Shown one piece after another: positions 51,549-62,070 of a DNA stretch of 64,000 nt. The number at the start of each line of letters is the position of its first letter. The first letter of the stretch is position 1. The position numbers were made by a program, and so were the translations under genes. The stretch is from NCBI RefSeq assembly GCF_021556435.1, contig NZ_JAKGCU010000022.1, forward strand, positions 1 to 64,000, given 5' to 3'. This stretch comes from Gordonia tangerina (GTDB lineage Bacteria > Actinomycetota > Actinomycetes > Mycobacteriales > Mycobacteriaceae). Below the pieces are notes generated by a model. The model did not search any database. It saw only the letters and a list, made by a program, of their open reading frames with translations, and was not told where the DNA came from.

Positions 51549-52736
51549 ATGCCAGCACATCAACGTAGCGAAGCGGCCGAACAGGTCCTGGAGAAGATCA
51601 ATGCTCTCCTCCCCGAGATCGAGCAGCGCGCGCAGCAGACCGAGGATTTGCGGCGTATCCCGGACGAGACGGTGTCGAGCCTCGAGGGTGCCGGCTTCTT
51701 CAAGCTGATGCAGCCCGAGCAGTGGGGTGGCCATCAGGTCGACCCGGTGACTTTCTACGAGGCGGTGCGTCGGATCGCGTCCGCATGCGGTTCCACCGGC
51801 TGGGTCTCCGGCATCATCGGCATCCACAACTGGCATCTGGCCCTGTTCGACCAGCAGGCGCAGGAGGACGTGTGGGGCGCCGACACCAACGTCCGCATCT
51901 CGTCGTCGTACGCGCCGATGGGGATGGGCGAAGTGGTCGACGGTGGCTACAAGGTCAACGGCTCGTGGGCGTGGTCGTCGGGCTGCGAGACCGCCGATTG
52001 GGTGTTCGTGGGTGGCCCGGTCATCAAGAACGGCAAGCCGGTCGATTTCGTCAGCTTCCTGATCCCGCGCAGCGATTACACGATCAAGGACGTGTGGAAC
52101 GTGGTGGGCCTGCGGGGCACCGGATCGAACACCATCGAGGTCAAGGATGTGTTCGTGCCGCGTCACCGGATGCTGAGCATGCGGACCATGAGCATGGGGC
52201 AGAGCCCCGGACTCGAGCAGAACACCGCACCGGTCTACAAGATGCCCTGGGGCACCATTCATCCGAGCACCATTGCCACTCCCATCGTCGGCATGGCCTA
52301 CGGTGCCTACCACGCCCACGTCGAACATCAGGGCAAGCGGGTGCGTGCCGCCTACGCCGGTGAGAAGGCCAAGGAGGATCCGTTCGCCAAGGTGCGGATC
52401 GCCGAGGCGGCCAGCGACATCGACGCCGCATGGCGGCAATTGTCGGGCAACCTGCAGGCAGAGTACGACCTGATCCTCGCCGGTGAAGAGATCCCGATGG
52501 AATTGCGGTTGGCTGCGCGCCGGGATCAGGTGCGGGCCTCGGGCCGGGCGATCTCGGCAATCGACCGCCTCTTCGAGAACTCCGGAGCGCACGCGTTGGA
52601 GAACGGCACCCCCATCCAGCGATTCTGGCGCGACGCGCACGCCGGCCGGGTACATGCCGCCAACGATCCGGAGCGGGCGTATGTGGCATTCGGCAACGGC
52701 GAGTTCGGGATTCCCGTCGGCGACACGATGGTGTGA
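51549..52736 (+). CDS. hsaA: HsaA: 3-HSA monooxygenase, oxygenase component
   Basis: A 395-residue flavin-dependent monooxygenase of the acyl-CoA-dehydrogenase fold. It hydroxylates 3-HSA to the catechol 3,4-DHSA with reduced flavin from HsaB. Blocks include ALLPEIEQRAQQTEDLRRIPDE, GFFKLMQPEQWGGHQVDP, ASACGSTGWVSGIIGIHNWH, NVVGLRGTGSNTIEVKDVFVP and RFWRDAHAGRVHAAND. ATG 51549 follows GGAG at eight bases; residues upstream are not conserved. It is the first gene of hsaA-hsaC-hsaB. Unlike in M. tuberculosis, hsaD does not follow. Confidence 0.95.
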   Translation: MPAHQRSEAAEQVLEKINALLPEIEQRAQQTEDLRRIPDETVSSLEGAGFFKLMQPEQWGGHQVDPVTFYEAVRRIASACGSTGWVSGIIGIHNWHLALFDQQAQEDVWGADTNVRISSSYAPMGMGEVVDGGYKVNGSWAWSSGCETADWVFVGGPVIKNGKPVDFVSFLIPRSDYTIKDVWNVVGLRGTGSNTIEVKDVFVPRHRMLSMRTMSMGQSPGLEQNTAPVYKMPWGTIHPSTIATPIVGMAYGAYHAHVEHQGKRVRAAYAGEKAKEDPFAKVRIAEAASDIDAAWRQLSGNLQAEYDLILAGEEIPMELRLAARRDQVRASGRAISAIDRLFENSGAHALENGTPIQRFWRDAHAGRVHAANDPERAYVAFGNGEFGIPVGDTMV

Positions 52737-52784
52737 CTCCTCGTGAGGTGGAGGAACACGTCCCGCTGGTGCGTGACAATCTAG

Positions 52785-53705
<921 letters not shown>

Positions 53706-53706
53706 G

Positions 53707-54294
53707 ATGACCAGCACCGACATGACCCGCACACCGTACGGTTCGGCCGACTTCGACAGTCGTCAGTTCCGCACCGCGATGGGTCAGTTCTGCACCGGTG
53801 TCACCGTTATCACCACGACCGACGCCGACGGCGGCCCGGTGGGCTTCGCCTGTCAGTCGTTCGCCGCGTTGTCGCTCGACCCGCCGCTGGTGCTGTTCTG
53901 CCCCAAGAAGTCGTCGCGCAGCTGGAAGGTCATCGAGGAGACCGGAAAGTTCTGCGTCAACGTGCTGTCCAACCGGCAGCAGGACGTGAGCGCGGCCTTC
54001 GGAGCTCCCGGCGACGACAAGTTTCGCCATGTCACTTGGGACCCGTCGCCGGCCGGTCTGCCGGTCATTCGGCACGCCCTGACCTGGGTCGAGTGCGACG
54101 TGGAGCGGGTGACCGACGGCGGCGACCATCACATCGTCATCGGTCGCGCGCTGACCCTCGGTGAAGTGTTGCAGGACAAGCCGTTGCTGTTCTATCGCGG
54201 CGGCTACCTGTCGACCGAACACCCGCGCGTGACACCGGCACAAGCCGAACTGGAGAACTTCCTCACCTGGACCGGAGGCGATACCTGGCTATGA
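53707..54294 (+). CDS. hsaB: HsaB: flavin reductase for HsaA
   Basis: A 195-residue flavin reductase-like protein. FRTAMGQFCTGVTVITT, GFACQSFAALSLDPPLVLFCPKK and VCFVNVLS-type segment KFCVNVLSNRQQDVS form the FMN-binding split barrel, with DGGDHHIVIGRAL near the end. It supplies reduced flavin to HsaA using NADH. ATG 53707 lies one base after the hsaC stop. Its TGA stop is made by the first bases of the repeat at 54292 (TGATCTCGATACGG). Confidence 0.94.
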   Translation: MTSTDMTRTPYGSADFDSRQFRTAMGQFCTGVTVITTTDADGGPVGFACQSFAALSLDPPLVLFCPKKSSRSWKVIEETGKFCVNVLSNRQQDVSAAFGAPGDDKFRHVTWDPSPAGLPVIRHALTWVECDVERVTDGGDHHIVIGRALTLGEVLQDKPLLFYRGGYLSTEHPRVTPAQAELENFLTWTGGDTWL

Positions 54295-54340
54295 TCTCGA
54301 TACGGCTCCTCACTCCGTTCGTCGCCTACTCGATCATCGG
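54292..54340 (+). repeat. TCTCGATACG-type dispersed repeat
   Basis: TGATCTCGATACGGCTCC to CGCCTACTCGATCATCGGG. It provides the hsaB stop and separates the hsa genes from the DUF1214 operon, whose GTG lies 13 bases after it. Confidence 0.78.
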
Positions 54341-54352
54341 GTTGGGGTACGA

Positions 54353-55567
54353 GTGACCGATCAATCCGAAGTTGTGTCCCATTCGATTACCCCGCCGGTC
54401 GGCGTCACCGCGCCGCTCACCGACGCCATCGCCGAGGCCGAGCAAATGATAGCGTCGGCAGACTTCGTGAACAGCGAACAAGACCTCGCCGAAGGGTATG
54501 ACTACCTCGCCGGCAGCATCGCAGCCATCGTGCAGCTCGTCCGGTCGCGACAGAAGAGCCACCCGAACTTCATCACGTCGACGGGCCCGACCACCAAGAT
54601 GGGGCTCGACAACCCGGACACCCTCTACTATCACGCCGACCTGGAAGACGGTGGTACCTACGTCGTCCGCGGACATCGTGGCAGCACAGCGGATCTCAGC
54701 TTTCAGGTGCTCACCGGGGACTACACGCCGTCGTCGGTCCCCGGCGGTGACGACGCCTTCGACGACCGGCGCATCCCGATCGACGCCAATGGCGACTTCG
54801 AGATCACCTTCGGCCCGCCCATCGAGGGCGAGCGGCCGGACTACTTCGTACTCGCCGACGGCTCCTCGATGCTGTCGGTTCGAGAGGTGTACAGCGACTG
54901 GACGCAACGCAAGGGCGCCATCTGGATCGAACGACTCGACACCGCGGGCACGGCACCGACCGAACCCGACCTCGCGCGGGTGACGAGACGTTACGCCACC
55001 GCAGGCAAGATGCTCACATCGCGGATCAACACCTGGTTCAACTTCCCCAAGTGGTTTTACCTCGACGAACCGGTCAACACCTTCACCACGCCACGGCTCA
55101 CGCCAGGCGGATTGGCGACCCAATATTCGTCGGTCGGGCACTTCCGACTCGCCGACAATGAGGCAATGGTCATCACCGTTCCGAAATCGTCGGCCCCGTA
55201 TCAAGGTTTCCAGCTGGGCAGCATGTGGTACATCTCGCTGGACTACGTCAACCACCAGACCAGCCTCAACTCGGCGCAGGCACAGGTGGACCCCGACGGC
55301 ATGATCCGGATGGTGGTGTCGCGCCGTAACCCCGGCATCGCGAACTGGATCGAGACCACCGGACGCACCACCGGCATCATGCAGTTCCGGTGGCAGCGGA
55401 CCGATCACCCGATCACGACCGACGACGGCCCGAGCGCTCAGGTGATCGACATCGGCGATGTGGCGCAGCATCTGCCTTACCTGTCCCGCAACACTGTCGA
55501 CGCGGCCGGCTGGGCCGAGCGTATTGCGGCGCGTCAGCGTGCGTTCGCGGAGAGGATGCTGCTGTGA
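54353..55567 (+). CDS. DUF1214-domain protein (Rv3531c-like)
   Basis: A 404-residue soluble protein. The C-terminal third has the DUF1214 region FWWS-like block QGFQLGSMWYISLDYVNHQTSLN and VSRRNPGIANWIETTGRTTGIMQFRWQRT. The N-terminal part (DAIAEAEQMIASADFVNSEQDLAEGYDYL) resembles Rv3531c of M. tuberculosis, which lies in the cholesterol gene region with an SDR (Rv3530c) and a sulfotransferase-like gene (Rv3529c). All three follow here in the same order. The reaction is unknown. GTG 54353 has a weak ribosome site. The stop overlaps the SDR GTG. Read-through from hsaB may drive it, because no KstR site is seen. Confidence 0.83.
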   Translation: MTDQSEVVSHSITPPVGVTAPLTDAIAEAEQMIASADFVNSEQDLAEGYDYLAGSIAAIVQLVRSRQKSHPNFITSTGPTTKMGLDNPDTLYYHADLEDGGTYVVRGHRGSTADLSFQVLTGDYTPSSVPGGDDAFDDRRIPIDANGDFEITFGPPIEGERPDYFVLADGSSMLSVREVYSDWTQRKGAIWIERLDTAGTAPTEPDLARVTRRYATAGKMLTSRINTWFNFPKWFYLDEPVNTFTTPRLTPGGLATQYSSVGHFRLADNEAMVITVPKSSAPYQGFQLGSMWYISLDYVNHQTSLNSAQAQVDPDGMIRMVVSRRNPGIANWIETTGRTTGIMQFRWQRTDHPITTDDGPSAQVIDIGDVAQHLPYLSRNTVDAAGWAERIAARQRAFAERMLL

Positions 55568-56358
55568 GCGGTACCGGATTGCTCGCCGACAAGGTCGTCG
55601 TCGTGTCCGGGGTCGGACCTGGTCTGGGTCGGTCGATCTGCCTGCGCGCTGCGGCGGCGGGCGCACATGTCGTCCTCGCCGCACGCACCGAGTCCCGGCT
55701 CAAAGAGGTTGCCGCCGAGATCGATGCGCTCGGCAGCGGCGGGCGATCCTTCGTGGTGCCGACCGACATCTCCGACGACGACGCGGTCGACGCCCTGGTG
55801 TCATCGACGAACGACGAGTTCGGCCGCGCGGACGTGCTGGTGAACAACGCCTTCGCGCTACCGTCGATGAAGCCGCTCGCGCGCACCGACTTCGATCAGA
55901 TCAGCGCCAGTCTCGAACTGACTGTGCTCGGCACGCTGCGAGTCATCAAGGCTTTCACCGACCCGTTGGCGACGTCGTGCGGGTCGATCGTCAACATCAA
56001 CTCGATGGTGATCCGCCATTCCGAACCCCGATACGGTAGCTACAAGTTGGCGAAGTCGGCGCTGCTGGCGATGTCGCAGACGCTGGCGACCGAGCTGGGC
56101 GACAAGGGCATCCGCATCAACACCGTGGCGCCGGGATACATCTGGGACGACCAGCTGAAATGGTACTTCGGCGAGATCGCGAAGAAGTACGAGATCACGC
56201 CCGAGCAGGTTTACGAGCAGACCGCAAGCAAGTCGGACCTGAAACGGCTGCCCGAGCCCGACGAGATCGCCGAAGCCGTCGTATTCCTCGCCTCACCGAT
56301 GGCCAGCGCCATCACCGGACACACCCTCGACGTGAACTGCGGGGAATACCATGACTAG
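55564..56358 (+). CDS. SDR oxidoreductase (Rv3530c-like)
   Basis: A 264-residue classical SDR. The glycine loop is VSGVGPGLGRSICLRAA, followed by AARTESRLKEVAAEI; LVNNAFALPSM replaces NNAG; SINSM-type Ser lies in INSMVIRH, and the catalytic pair in YGSYKLAKSAL. The segment WDDQLKWYFGEIAKKY is an unusual charged insertion before the C-terminal GHTLDVNCGEYHD. It is translationally coupled to the DUF1214 gene (GTGA) and to the sulfotransferase (8-base overlap), so the three products likely act on one substrate, probably a steroid. Confidence 0.86.
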   Translation: MSGTGLLADKVVVVSGVGPGLGRSICLRAAAAGAHVVLAARTESRLKEVAAEIDALGSGGRSFVVPTDISDDDAVDALVSSTNDEFGRADVLVNNAFALPSMKPLARTDFDQISASLELTVLGTLRVIKAFTDPLATSCGSIVNINSMVIRHSEPRYGSYKLAKSALLAMSQTLATELGDKGIRINTVAPGYIWDDQLKWYFGEIAKKYEITPEQVYEQTASKSDLKRLPEPDEIAEAVVFLASPMASAITGHTLDVNCGEYHD

Positions 56359-57496
56359 TGTCGCACCCCGGCGCGACGTCGGGACCGTCGACGATCTGCA
56401 CGAGGCGGCTACCCGCGCAACAGGGCTCGACGACTTCGGCGACCAGGACTACCTCCCGGCCCTGGAAGTCTTGCTGGAATCGTATGCACGCGACGCCGAC
56501 CTCACCGAGATCGGCAGCAAGATGTTCCGCTTCTTTCTCAAAGGCGCACTCATCGCGCGCCTGCTGTCGGAGTCGTCGTGGAAGAACAATCCTGGCTATG
56601 CCGATGTGGCCGTCACCCGACCGATCTTCGTCACCGGGCTGCCGCGCACCGGAACGACCGCGCTGCACCGCCTGCTGACCGCAGACCCCGCACACCAGGG
56701 TTTGGAGATGTGGCTGGCGGAGTTCCCGCAGCCGCGTCCGCCCCGCGACAGCTGGGCGTCGAACCCGGTGTACCAGCAGATCGACGCCGGACTCGAACAG
56801 CATCACGTCGACAACCCCGAGTTCATGGGGTTGCACTACATGACCGCGGCCGAGGTGGAGGAATGCTGGCAGCTGTTGCGCCAGAACGTCATGTCGATCT
56901 CGTATGAGTCGTTGGCGTACCTGCCGACCTATTCGCGGTGGCTGGCCGAGCAGGATTGGACCCCGGCCTATACGCGACACCGTCGCAATCTGCAGATGAT
57001 AGGACTCAACGACCCGGACAAACGCTGGGTGCTCAAGAATCCCAGTCACATGTTCGCCCTCGATGCGCTGATGGCGGCCTACCCCGATGCGTTGGTCATC
57101 CAGACCCATCGCCCACCCGAGACCATCATCGCGTCGATGTGCAGTCTCGCGGAGAACGCGACACCGGGATGGTCGAACACTTTTGTCGGCGACACAATCG
57201 GTCGCACGCAGTTGGAGTTGTGGTCGCGTGGGCTCCGTGAGTTCGAGGCCGCGCGACGCAAGTACGATCCGGCGCAGTTCGTCGACGTCGACTTCGCCGA
57301 TCTTCGTGCCGATCCCTTCGGCACCGTCGAGCGGGTCTATGCAGCGCTCGGCGCCGACTTCACCGACGACGCCCGAGCGGCGATGGTCGCCCTCGACGAC
57401 GAGAGTCGGTCGGGGGATCGCAAACCGCAGCACCGGTACAGCCTTGCCGACTACGGGCTCACCGACGACGCGGTCGCGGCGGCGTTCGCGCCCTGA
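56351..57496 (+). CDS. Sulfotransferase family protein (Rv3529c-like)
   Basis: A 381-residue protein. RPIFVTGLPRTGTTALHRLL is the 5'-phosphosulfate-binding loop of PAPS-dependent sulfotransferases, and WVLKNPSHMFALDALMAAYPDALVIQTHRPP matches the second part with the 3'-phosphate site. It should move a sulfo group from PAPS to an alcohol. The steroid context suggests a hydroxysteroid, but many bacterial members have no proven activity. ATG 56351 overlaps the SDR by eight bases. It is the last gene of the operon; a weakly spaced TMEM175 gene follows. Confidence 0.87.
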   Translation: MTSVAPRRDVGTVDDLHEAATRATGLDDFGDQDYLPALEVLLESYARDADLTEIGSKMFRFFLKGALIARLLSESSWKNNPGYADVAVTRPIFVTGLPRTGTTALHRLLTADPAHQGLEMWLAEFPQPRPPRDSWASNPVYQQIDAGLEQHHVDNPEFMGLHYMTAAEVEECWQLLRQNVMSISYESLAYLPTYSRWLAEQDWTPAYTRHRRNLQMIGLNDPDKRWVLKNPSHMFALDALMAAYPDALVIQTHRPPETIIASMCSLAENATPGWSNTFVGDTIGRTQLELWSRGLREFEAARRKYDPAQFVDVDFADLRADPFGTVERVYAALGADFTDDARAAMVALDDESRSGDRKPQHRYSLADYGLTDDAVAAAFAP

Positions 57497-57533
57497 CCGG
57501 AATTTTCGGAGGCGGACCCGCAGGACTCACCGT

Positions 57534-58163
57534 ATGGTTGCGCCCATGGCCGAATATCAGTCCCGGCGCACCGAGGAGGGGTTCCCGCGGCTGATCGCCT
57601 TCTCCGACGCGGTGGTGGCGATCGCGTTGACACTGCTGGTGCTTCCGCTCGCCGACATCCCCGACGAGATCGTAGACGAGACCTCGGTCGGCACGGTTCT
57701 GTCCGACCACCTATCCGACATTGTCAGTTTCGCCGTCAGCTTCATCGTGATCTGGGTGCTCTGGCGCAACCACCACCGGATGATGGAGAACTTCCGGGCC
57801 TACGACAAGGTGCTGTTCGAGCTTCACTTCGTGTGGCTGCTGACCATCGTGATCTTGCCATTCGTGACTGCGATGATGGACAACCGTCATGTCGATCGCG
57901 CCAACGCCGCCTACATCGGCGTGCTGGCGGTCTCCATCATGTCGCTGGTGGCGATGACGGCGTGGGGTCGGCGACATCGGGAACTGCTGATCGCCGGGGA
58001 GGACACCGAGGATTGGCTGGCCCACCGGTCCGGGGTGGGTACGTTGCTGTTGCTGATGGTCGCGTTGATCATCGCCATCGTCGTGCCGGACGCTGATGTG
58101 TGGCCGCTACTGCTCCTGTTGCTGTCCGGGCCGCTGGAGAACCTGTTACGCCGCTTTCGGTGA
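57534..58163 (+). CDS. TMEM175-family potassium channel-like protein
   Basis: A 209-residue membrane protein with six hydrophobic segments. The first helix has the family signature RLIAFSDAVVAIALTLLVLPL (R-x3-FSD); later ones are VSFAVSFIVIWVLWRNHHRM, ELHFVWLLTIVILPFVTAM, AYIGVLAVSIMSLVAM, TLLLLMVALIIAIVV and LLLLLLSGPLENLL. Bacterial members form tetrameric potassium-selective leak channels. ATG 57534 has AGGA at eight bases; ATG 57546 is possible. The gene is convergent with the LacI gene, ten bases apart. Confidence 0.87.
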   Translation: MVAPMAEYQSRRTEEGFPRLIAFSDAVVAIALTLLVLPLADIPDEIVDETSVGTVLSDHLSDIVSFAVSFIVIWVLWRNHHRMMENFRAYDKVLFELHFVWLLTIVILPFVTAMMDNRHVDRANAAYIGVLAVSIMSLVAMTAWGRRHRELLIAGEDTEDWLAHRSGVGTLLLLMVALIIAIVVPDADVWPLLLLLLSGPLENLLRRFR

Positions 58164-58172
58164 CTCGCACCC

Positions 58173-59198
58173 TCACTGGTGCCCTGCACCGAGTGTCGAT
58201 GCCCGGGCGACCAGTTGGGGCTGGAACACGGGATTCGACGGGGTGTGGCGATGTGGTGAATCCGAGGCCGCCGCGAGGAGCAACTCCACGGCCGTGGCGC
58301 CGATCCGTGCGGTTGGCTGTCGGATCGACGACAGCGGCACGACCGCCGAACGGGCGAAGTCGATGTCGTCGTACCCGATCAGCGAGATGTCCTCGGGTAC
58401 CCGCACCGAGCCGCCCATCATCGTGAACGACTGCAGCACACCCATGGCGACGAGGTCGTTCGCGCAGAACACCGCGTCGGGTCGTTCGGCCGGGCGCCGG
58501 CGCTGCAGTTCGTCGCCGACGCCGCGTCCCGCGAGCACGCTCAGGGTCGGTGTCTCGATGACCTCCAAGCTCGCCCCGGGCACCGCCGCGATCGCGGCCT
58601 CGGCCCCGCGGCGGCGGTCGGCCACCTGCCGCAGGGTCAACGGGCCGCCCACATAGGCAATCCGGCGACGGCCGAGCCCGCACAGATGGTCCACCGCCAT
58701 CCGCCCACCTGCTATGTCGTCGACGGCGACCGAGTCGAATGGGGAACCGGTCGCGTCACGGTCGACCAACACCACCGGCGTTCCACGGCGACGTAACGCG
58801 TCGAGTCGTCCGAGATCGTCCCCCACCGGCGAGACCATCAGGCCGAACACCCGCTGCTCATCGAAGGTGTCGACGTAGGCGGACTCGCGGGACGCATCCT
58901 CATCCGAGGTACCCAGCAGCACCGTCAGGTCGTGGTCACCGGCCTCGCGTTCGGCCGCGCGCGCGATGTCGGTGAAGAACGGGTTGCCGACGTCGAGCAC
59001 CACCAGCCCCACACATCGCGACCGTCCGGCGCGGAGTTGGCGGGCGGCGTCGTTGCGCACGAAACCGAGACTGTCGATTGCTGCCTGGACCCGCGCAACC
59101 GTCGACGGGGACACCTTGTCGGGGGAATTGAGCACGTTGGAGACCGTGCCGACCGACACCGACGCCGCGGTGGCGACGTCGCGCATGCTCACACCCAT
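58173..59198 (-). CDS. LacI-family regulator of the rhamnose operon
   Basis: A 341-residue repressor. The N-terminal HTH is SMRDVATAASVSVGTVSNVLN with the hinge DAARQLRAGRSRCVGLVV, and a periplasmic-binding-like sensor domain follows (NPFFTDIARAAEREA, GLMVSPVGDD, DAVFCANDLVAMGVL). It lies just downstream of lldD-rhaB-rhaD on the same strand, separated by 146 bases, so it most likely controls that operon with a sugar or sugar phosphate as ligand. The operator would be upstream of rhaD, outside the window. The gap 59199-59344 holds a GCGAGTGAG...CTCACTCGC inverted repeat (59284-59292 with 59331-59339) and no gene. Confidence 0.87.
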   Translation of the reverse strand: MGVSMRDVATAASVSVGTVSNVLNSPDKVSPSTVARVQAAIDSLGFVRNDAARQLRAGRSRCVGLVVLDVGNPFFTDIARAAEREAGDHDLTVLLGTSDEDASRESAYVDTFDEQRVFGLMVSPVGDDLGRLDALRRRGTPVVLVDRDATGSPFDSVAVDDIAGGRMAVDHLCGLGRRRIAYVGGPLTLRQVADRRRGAEAAIAAVPGASLEVIETPTLSVLAGRGVGDELQRRRPAERPDAVFCANDLVAMGVLQSFTMMGGSVRVPEDISLIGYDDIDFARSAVVPLSSIRQPTARIGATAVELLLAAASDSPHRHTPSNPVFQPQLVARASTLGAGHQ

Positions 59199-59344
59199 GA
59201 GTTCATCTCACCAGATCGCCGGATGTCCAGCGCGTAGGCACAGTCGTGGAGTCCCGTCAACGGGTCGGGCGACCGGCAGATCCGCGAGTGAGACTCTTGC
59301 GTGAGCCGCATTGCACGCGCGGGCCGGTGACTCACTCGCCAGAC

Positions 59345-60580
59345 TCAGCTCCGGACGCGGGGCACCAACCGCTGAAGTTGGGTGACATGGGCGGGTGTCA
59401 GCTCATCGAGTGATGCGACTCCGAGCAGCCGCACGGTGCGGGTGATCTGGTCGGTGAGGATCTCGATCATCCGGTCCACGCCGGCTTCGCCGCCGGCCAT
59501 CAGGCCGTAGAGGTAGGCGCGGCCGACGAGGGTGAAGCGGGCGCCCAGGGCGATCGAGGCGACGATGTCGGCGCCGGAGGTGATGCCGGTGTCGAGGATG
59601 ATCTCGGTGTCGTCGCCGACCTCGCGGGCCACCTCGGGCAACAGGTGGAACGGGATGGGTGCGCGGTCGAGTTGGCGTCCACCGTGGTTGGACAACACGA
59701 TGCCGTCGACGCCGAGGTCGGTGACGGCTTTGGCGTCGTCGATGGTCTGGATGCCCTTGACGACCAGTTTGCCTGGCCACTGGCGTGTGATCCAGGCCAG
59801 ATCGTCGAAGGTGACGGTGGGGTCGAACATGGTGTCGAGCAGTTCGGCGACGGTGCCCGACCAGCGGTCCAGCGAGGCGAAGGCGAGGGGTTCGGTGGTG
59901 AGGAAGTCGATCCACCACTGTGGCCGGGGCAGGGCGTTGAGTACGGTTTTCGCGGTCAATGCCGGTGGGATGGACATGCCGTTGCGTTTGTCGCGCAGGC
60001 GGGCACCGGCGACCGGTACGTCGACGGTGACCAGCAGGGTGTCGTAGCCGGCGTTGGCGGCGCGTTCGACCAGTGCCATCGAGCGTTCGCGGTCTTTCCA
60101 CATGTACAGCTGGAACCAGTTGCGGCCCGACGGGTTCGCGTTTCTGACGTCCTCGATGGAGGCGGTGCCCATCGTCGACAGTGAGAAGGGGATGCCGGCG
60201 TGGCCGGCGGCGCGGGCGCCGGCGTATTCGCCTTCGGTCTGCATCATGCGGGTGAAGCCGGTCGGTGCGATTCCGAAGGGTAGTTCCGAACGTCCGCCCA
60301 GGATGGTGCACGAGGTGTCGACCTTGGACACATCACGCAGGATCGCCGGGTGGAATTCGATGTCGGCGAACGCTTGGCGGGCCCGGGCGATGGACAGTTC
60401 GGCTTCGGCTGAGCCGTCGGTGTAGTCGAACGCGGCCTTCGGGGTGCGGCGTTTGGCGATCGTGCGCAGATCGTCGATGGTCAGCGCGGCGTCCAGACGC
60501 CGCTTCTTGGCGTCGAACTGCGGCTTTTTGAACTGCATCAACGGAGCGAGATCTGCCACCTTGGGAACTCGACGTTTCAT
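59345..60580 (-). CDS. lldD: L-lactate dehydrogenase, FMN-dependent
   Basis: A 411-residue alpha-hydroxy-acid dehydrogenase. [21 protein letters not shown] and [26 protein letters not shown] open the barrel; [24 protein letters not shown] and [18 protein letters not shown] follow; the catalytic histidine and arginine are in [13 protein letters not shown], and [19 protein letters not shown] binds FMN phosphate. It oxidises L-lactate to pyruvate and passes electrons to the respiratory chain. In this operon the lactate comes from L-lactaldehyde. ATG 60580 has AAAGG at seven bases; ATG 60586 would overlap the rhaB stop. Confidence 0.9.
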   Translation of the reverse strand: MKRRVPKVADLAPLMQFKKPQFDAKKRRLDAALTIDDLRTIAKRRTPKAAFDYTDGSAEAELSIARARQAFADIEFHPAILRDVSKVDTSCTILGGRSELPFGIAPTGFTRMMQTEGEYAGARAAGHAGIPFSLSTMGTASIEDVRNANPSGRNWFQLYMWKDRERSMALVERAANAGYDTLLVTVDVPVAGARLRDKRNGMSIPPALTAKTVLNALPRPQWWIDFLTTEPLAFASLDRWSGTVAELLDTMFDPTVTFDDLAWITRQWPGKLVVKGIQTIDDAKAVTDLGVDGIVLSNHGGRQLDRAPIPFHLLPEVAREVGDDTEIILDTGITSGADIVASIALGARFTLVGRAYLYGLMAGGEAGVDRMIEILTDQITRTVRLLGVASLDELTPAHVTQLQRLVPRVRS

Positions 60581-60582
60581 GA

Positions 60583-62070
60583 TCATGCCTTTCCTGCCCC
60601 AACCGCGTCGCGGCGCGGGGGCACGTGCGTGCGGCGGGGAACGTAGTGTTGCGGTGGGAAGCGGTCGGCGACGATGTGGCGCATAGCCTCCAGGTCACCG
60701 TCGATGAGGTCATGGGCGCGCGCGGTGATCAACACGTTGCCCAGCGCGGTCGCCTCGACCGGCCCGGCCAGCACGGGCAGACCAAGACGGTCGGCGGTCA
60801 GCTGACACAACAACCGGTTCTGCGATCCGCCTCCGACGAGATGTACTGTCTGCACCGTTTTCCCGGACAGTGTGGCGGCCCGCTGCACGGTATCGGCAAA
60901 CGCCGCGGCGAGGCTTTCGATGATGGCCCGCACCATCTCCGGAAGCGTCATCGGCGGCCGCATGCCGCGTTCGGTGTACCAATCCCGGATACGCCCGGGC
61001 ATGTCGCCGGGCGGTAGGAATCGCGCGTCGTCGGTGTCGAAGACGTCGAACGCCGGTGTGACATCGGCGGCCTGGGCGAGCAGTTCGGACAGATCTGCCC
61101 GGTAGCCGTCGCGCTGATAGTGCCGCACCGTCTCACTGAGCAGCCACAGGCCCATCACGTTGTGCAGATAGCGAATCCGGCCGTCGGCGCCGACCTCGTT
61201 GGTGAAGTTGGCCTTCCATCCGGCACGCGAGACGTTTGGTGACTCGAGTTCCACACCCACGAGACCCCAGGTGCCGCACGAGATATAGGCCGCCGACGAT
61301 GAGTCCATGGGGATCGCCGCAACTGCGGAGGCGGTGTCGTGTGAGGCGACCGCGGTCACGTGTGGCGCGTCGGCCAGCCCCAACCGGTCGGTGACCTCGG
61401 GAAGCAGCGATCCCAGATCGGATCCGGTTTCCACGATCTCGGGAAACAGCCCGACCGGCAGATTCAGGCGCTCCATCATCGCGGTATCCCACTGGCCGTT
61501 GATACCGAGCAGCCCGGTGGTCGAGGCGTTCGTGCGTTCGGTGCCGCGGCGTCCGGTGAGCCAGTAGGCGAGCAGGTCGGGGATGAGCAGCGCGCTGTCG
61601 GCGTGGTCGAGCAGGCCATCGCGCTTCTCGGCGGCCAACTGATACACGGTGGTGAATGGCAAGAACTGCAGCCCGTTACGCACATACAGATCCGCCGGGT
61701 CGAGTTCTGCGTGCACCGCCTTCACACCGGCGGCGGTCCGGTCGTCACGATAGTGATGCGGCAGCCCCAGCATGCGTCCGTCGCGCAGTAGTGCGTAGTC
61801 GACGGCCCAGGAGTCGATTCCGATCCCGACGAGGTCGTCGGATCGGCGGCCGGCTTCGGCCAGTCCGGCGCAGGCCTCGCGGAACAGGCCGGGCACATCC
61901 CAGTGCAGTGCCGTCCGTCGGCCGTCGAAGAGGTGGACCGGGTCGTTGCCGAACCGGGCGACCTGCTCGAGTTCGAGCCGGCCCGGCGAGATGTCGGCGA
62001 GCATGACACGTCCGCTGGTCGCGCCCAGGTCGATCGCGGCGACCTGGGCCGACCGGTCAGAGCGCCTCAT
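60583..62070 (-). CDS. rhaB: L-rhamnulokinase
   Basis: A 495-residue FGGY sugar kinase. [17 protein letters not shown] is the phosphate-1 loop, [19 protein letters not shown] the substrate region typical of rhamnulokinases, [13 protein letters not shown] the adenosine segment, and [34 protein letters not shown] the family C-terminus. It phosphorylates L-rhamnulose to rhamnulose 1-phosphate. ATG 62070 overlaps the rhaD stop by four bases; the long upstream extension of the frame is antisense shadow. The stop lies two bases before lldD. Confidence 0.92.
   Translation of the reverse strand: MRRSDRSAQVAAIDLGATSGRVMLADISPGRLELEQVARFGNDPVHLFDGRRTALHWDVPGLFREACAGLAEAGRRSDDLVGIGIDSWAVDYALLRDGRMLGLPHHYRDDRTAAGVKAVHAELDPADLYVRNGLQFLPFTTVYQLAAEKRDGLLDHADSALLIPDLLAYWLTGRRGTERTNASTTGLLGINGQWDTAMMERLNLPVGLFPEIVETGSDLGSLLPEVTDRLGLADAPHVTAVASHDTASAVAAIPMDSSSAAYISCGTWGLVGVELESPNVSRAGWKANFTNEVGADGRIRYLHNVMGLWLLSETVRHYQRDGYRADLSELLAQAADVTPAFDVFDTDDARFLPPGDMPGRIRDWYTERGMRPPMTLPEMVRAIIESLAAAFADTVQRAATLSGKTVQTVHLVGGGSQNRLLCQLTADRLGLPVLAGPVEATALGNVLITARAHDLIDGDLEAMRHIVADRFPPQHYVPRRTHVPPRRDAVGAGKA

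Noticed and set aside
59284..59339. Strong terminator after lldD
   Set aside because: The GCGAGTGAG/CTCACTCGC arms are only 9 bp with a 38-base loop, too weak to list as a separate feature.
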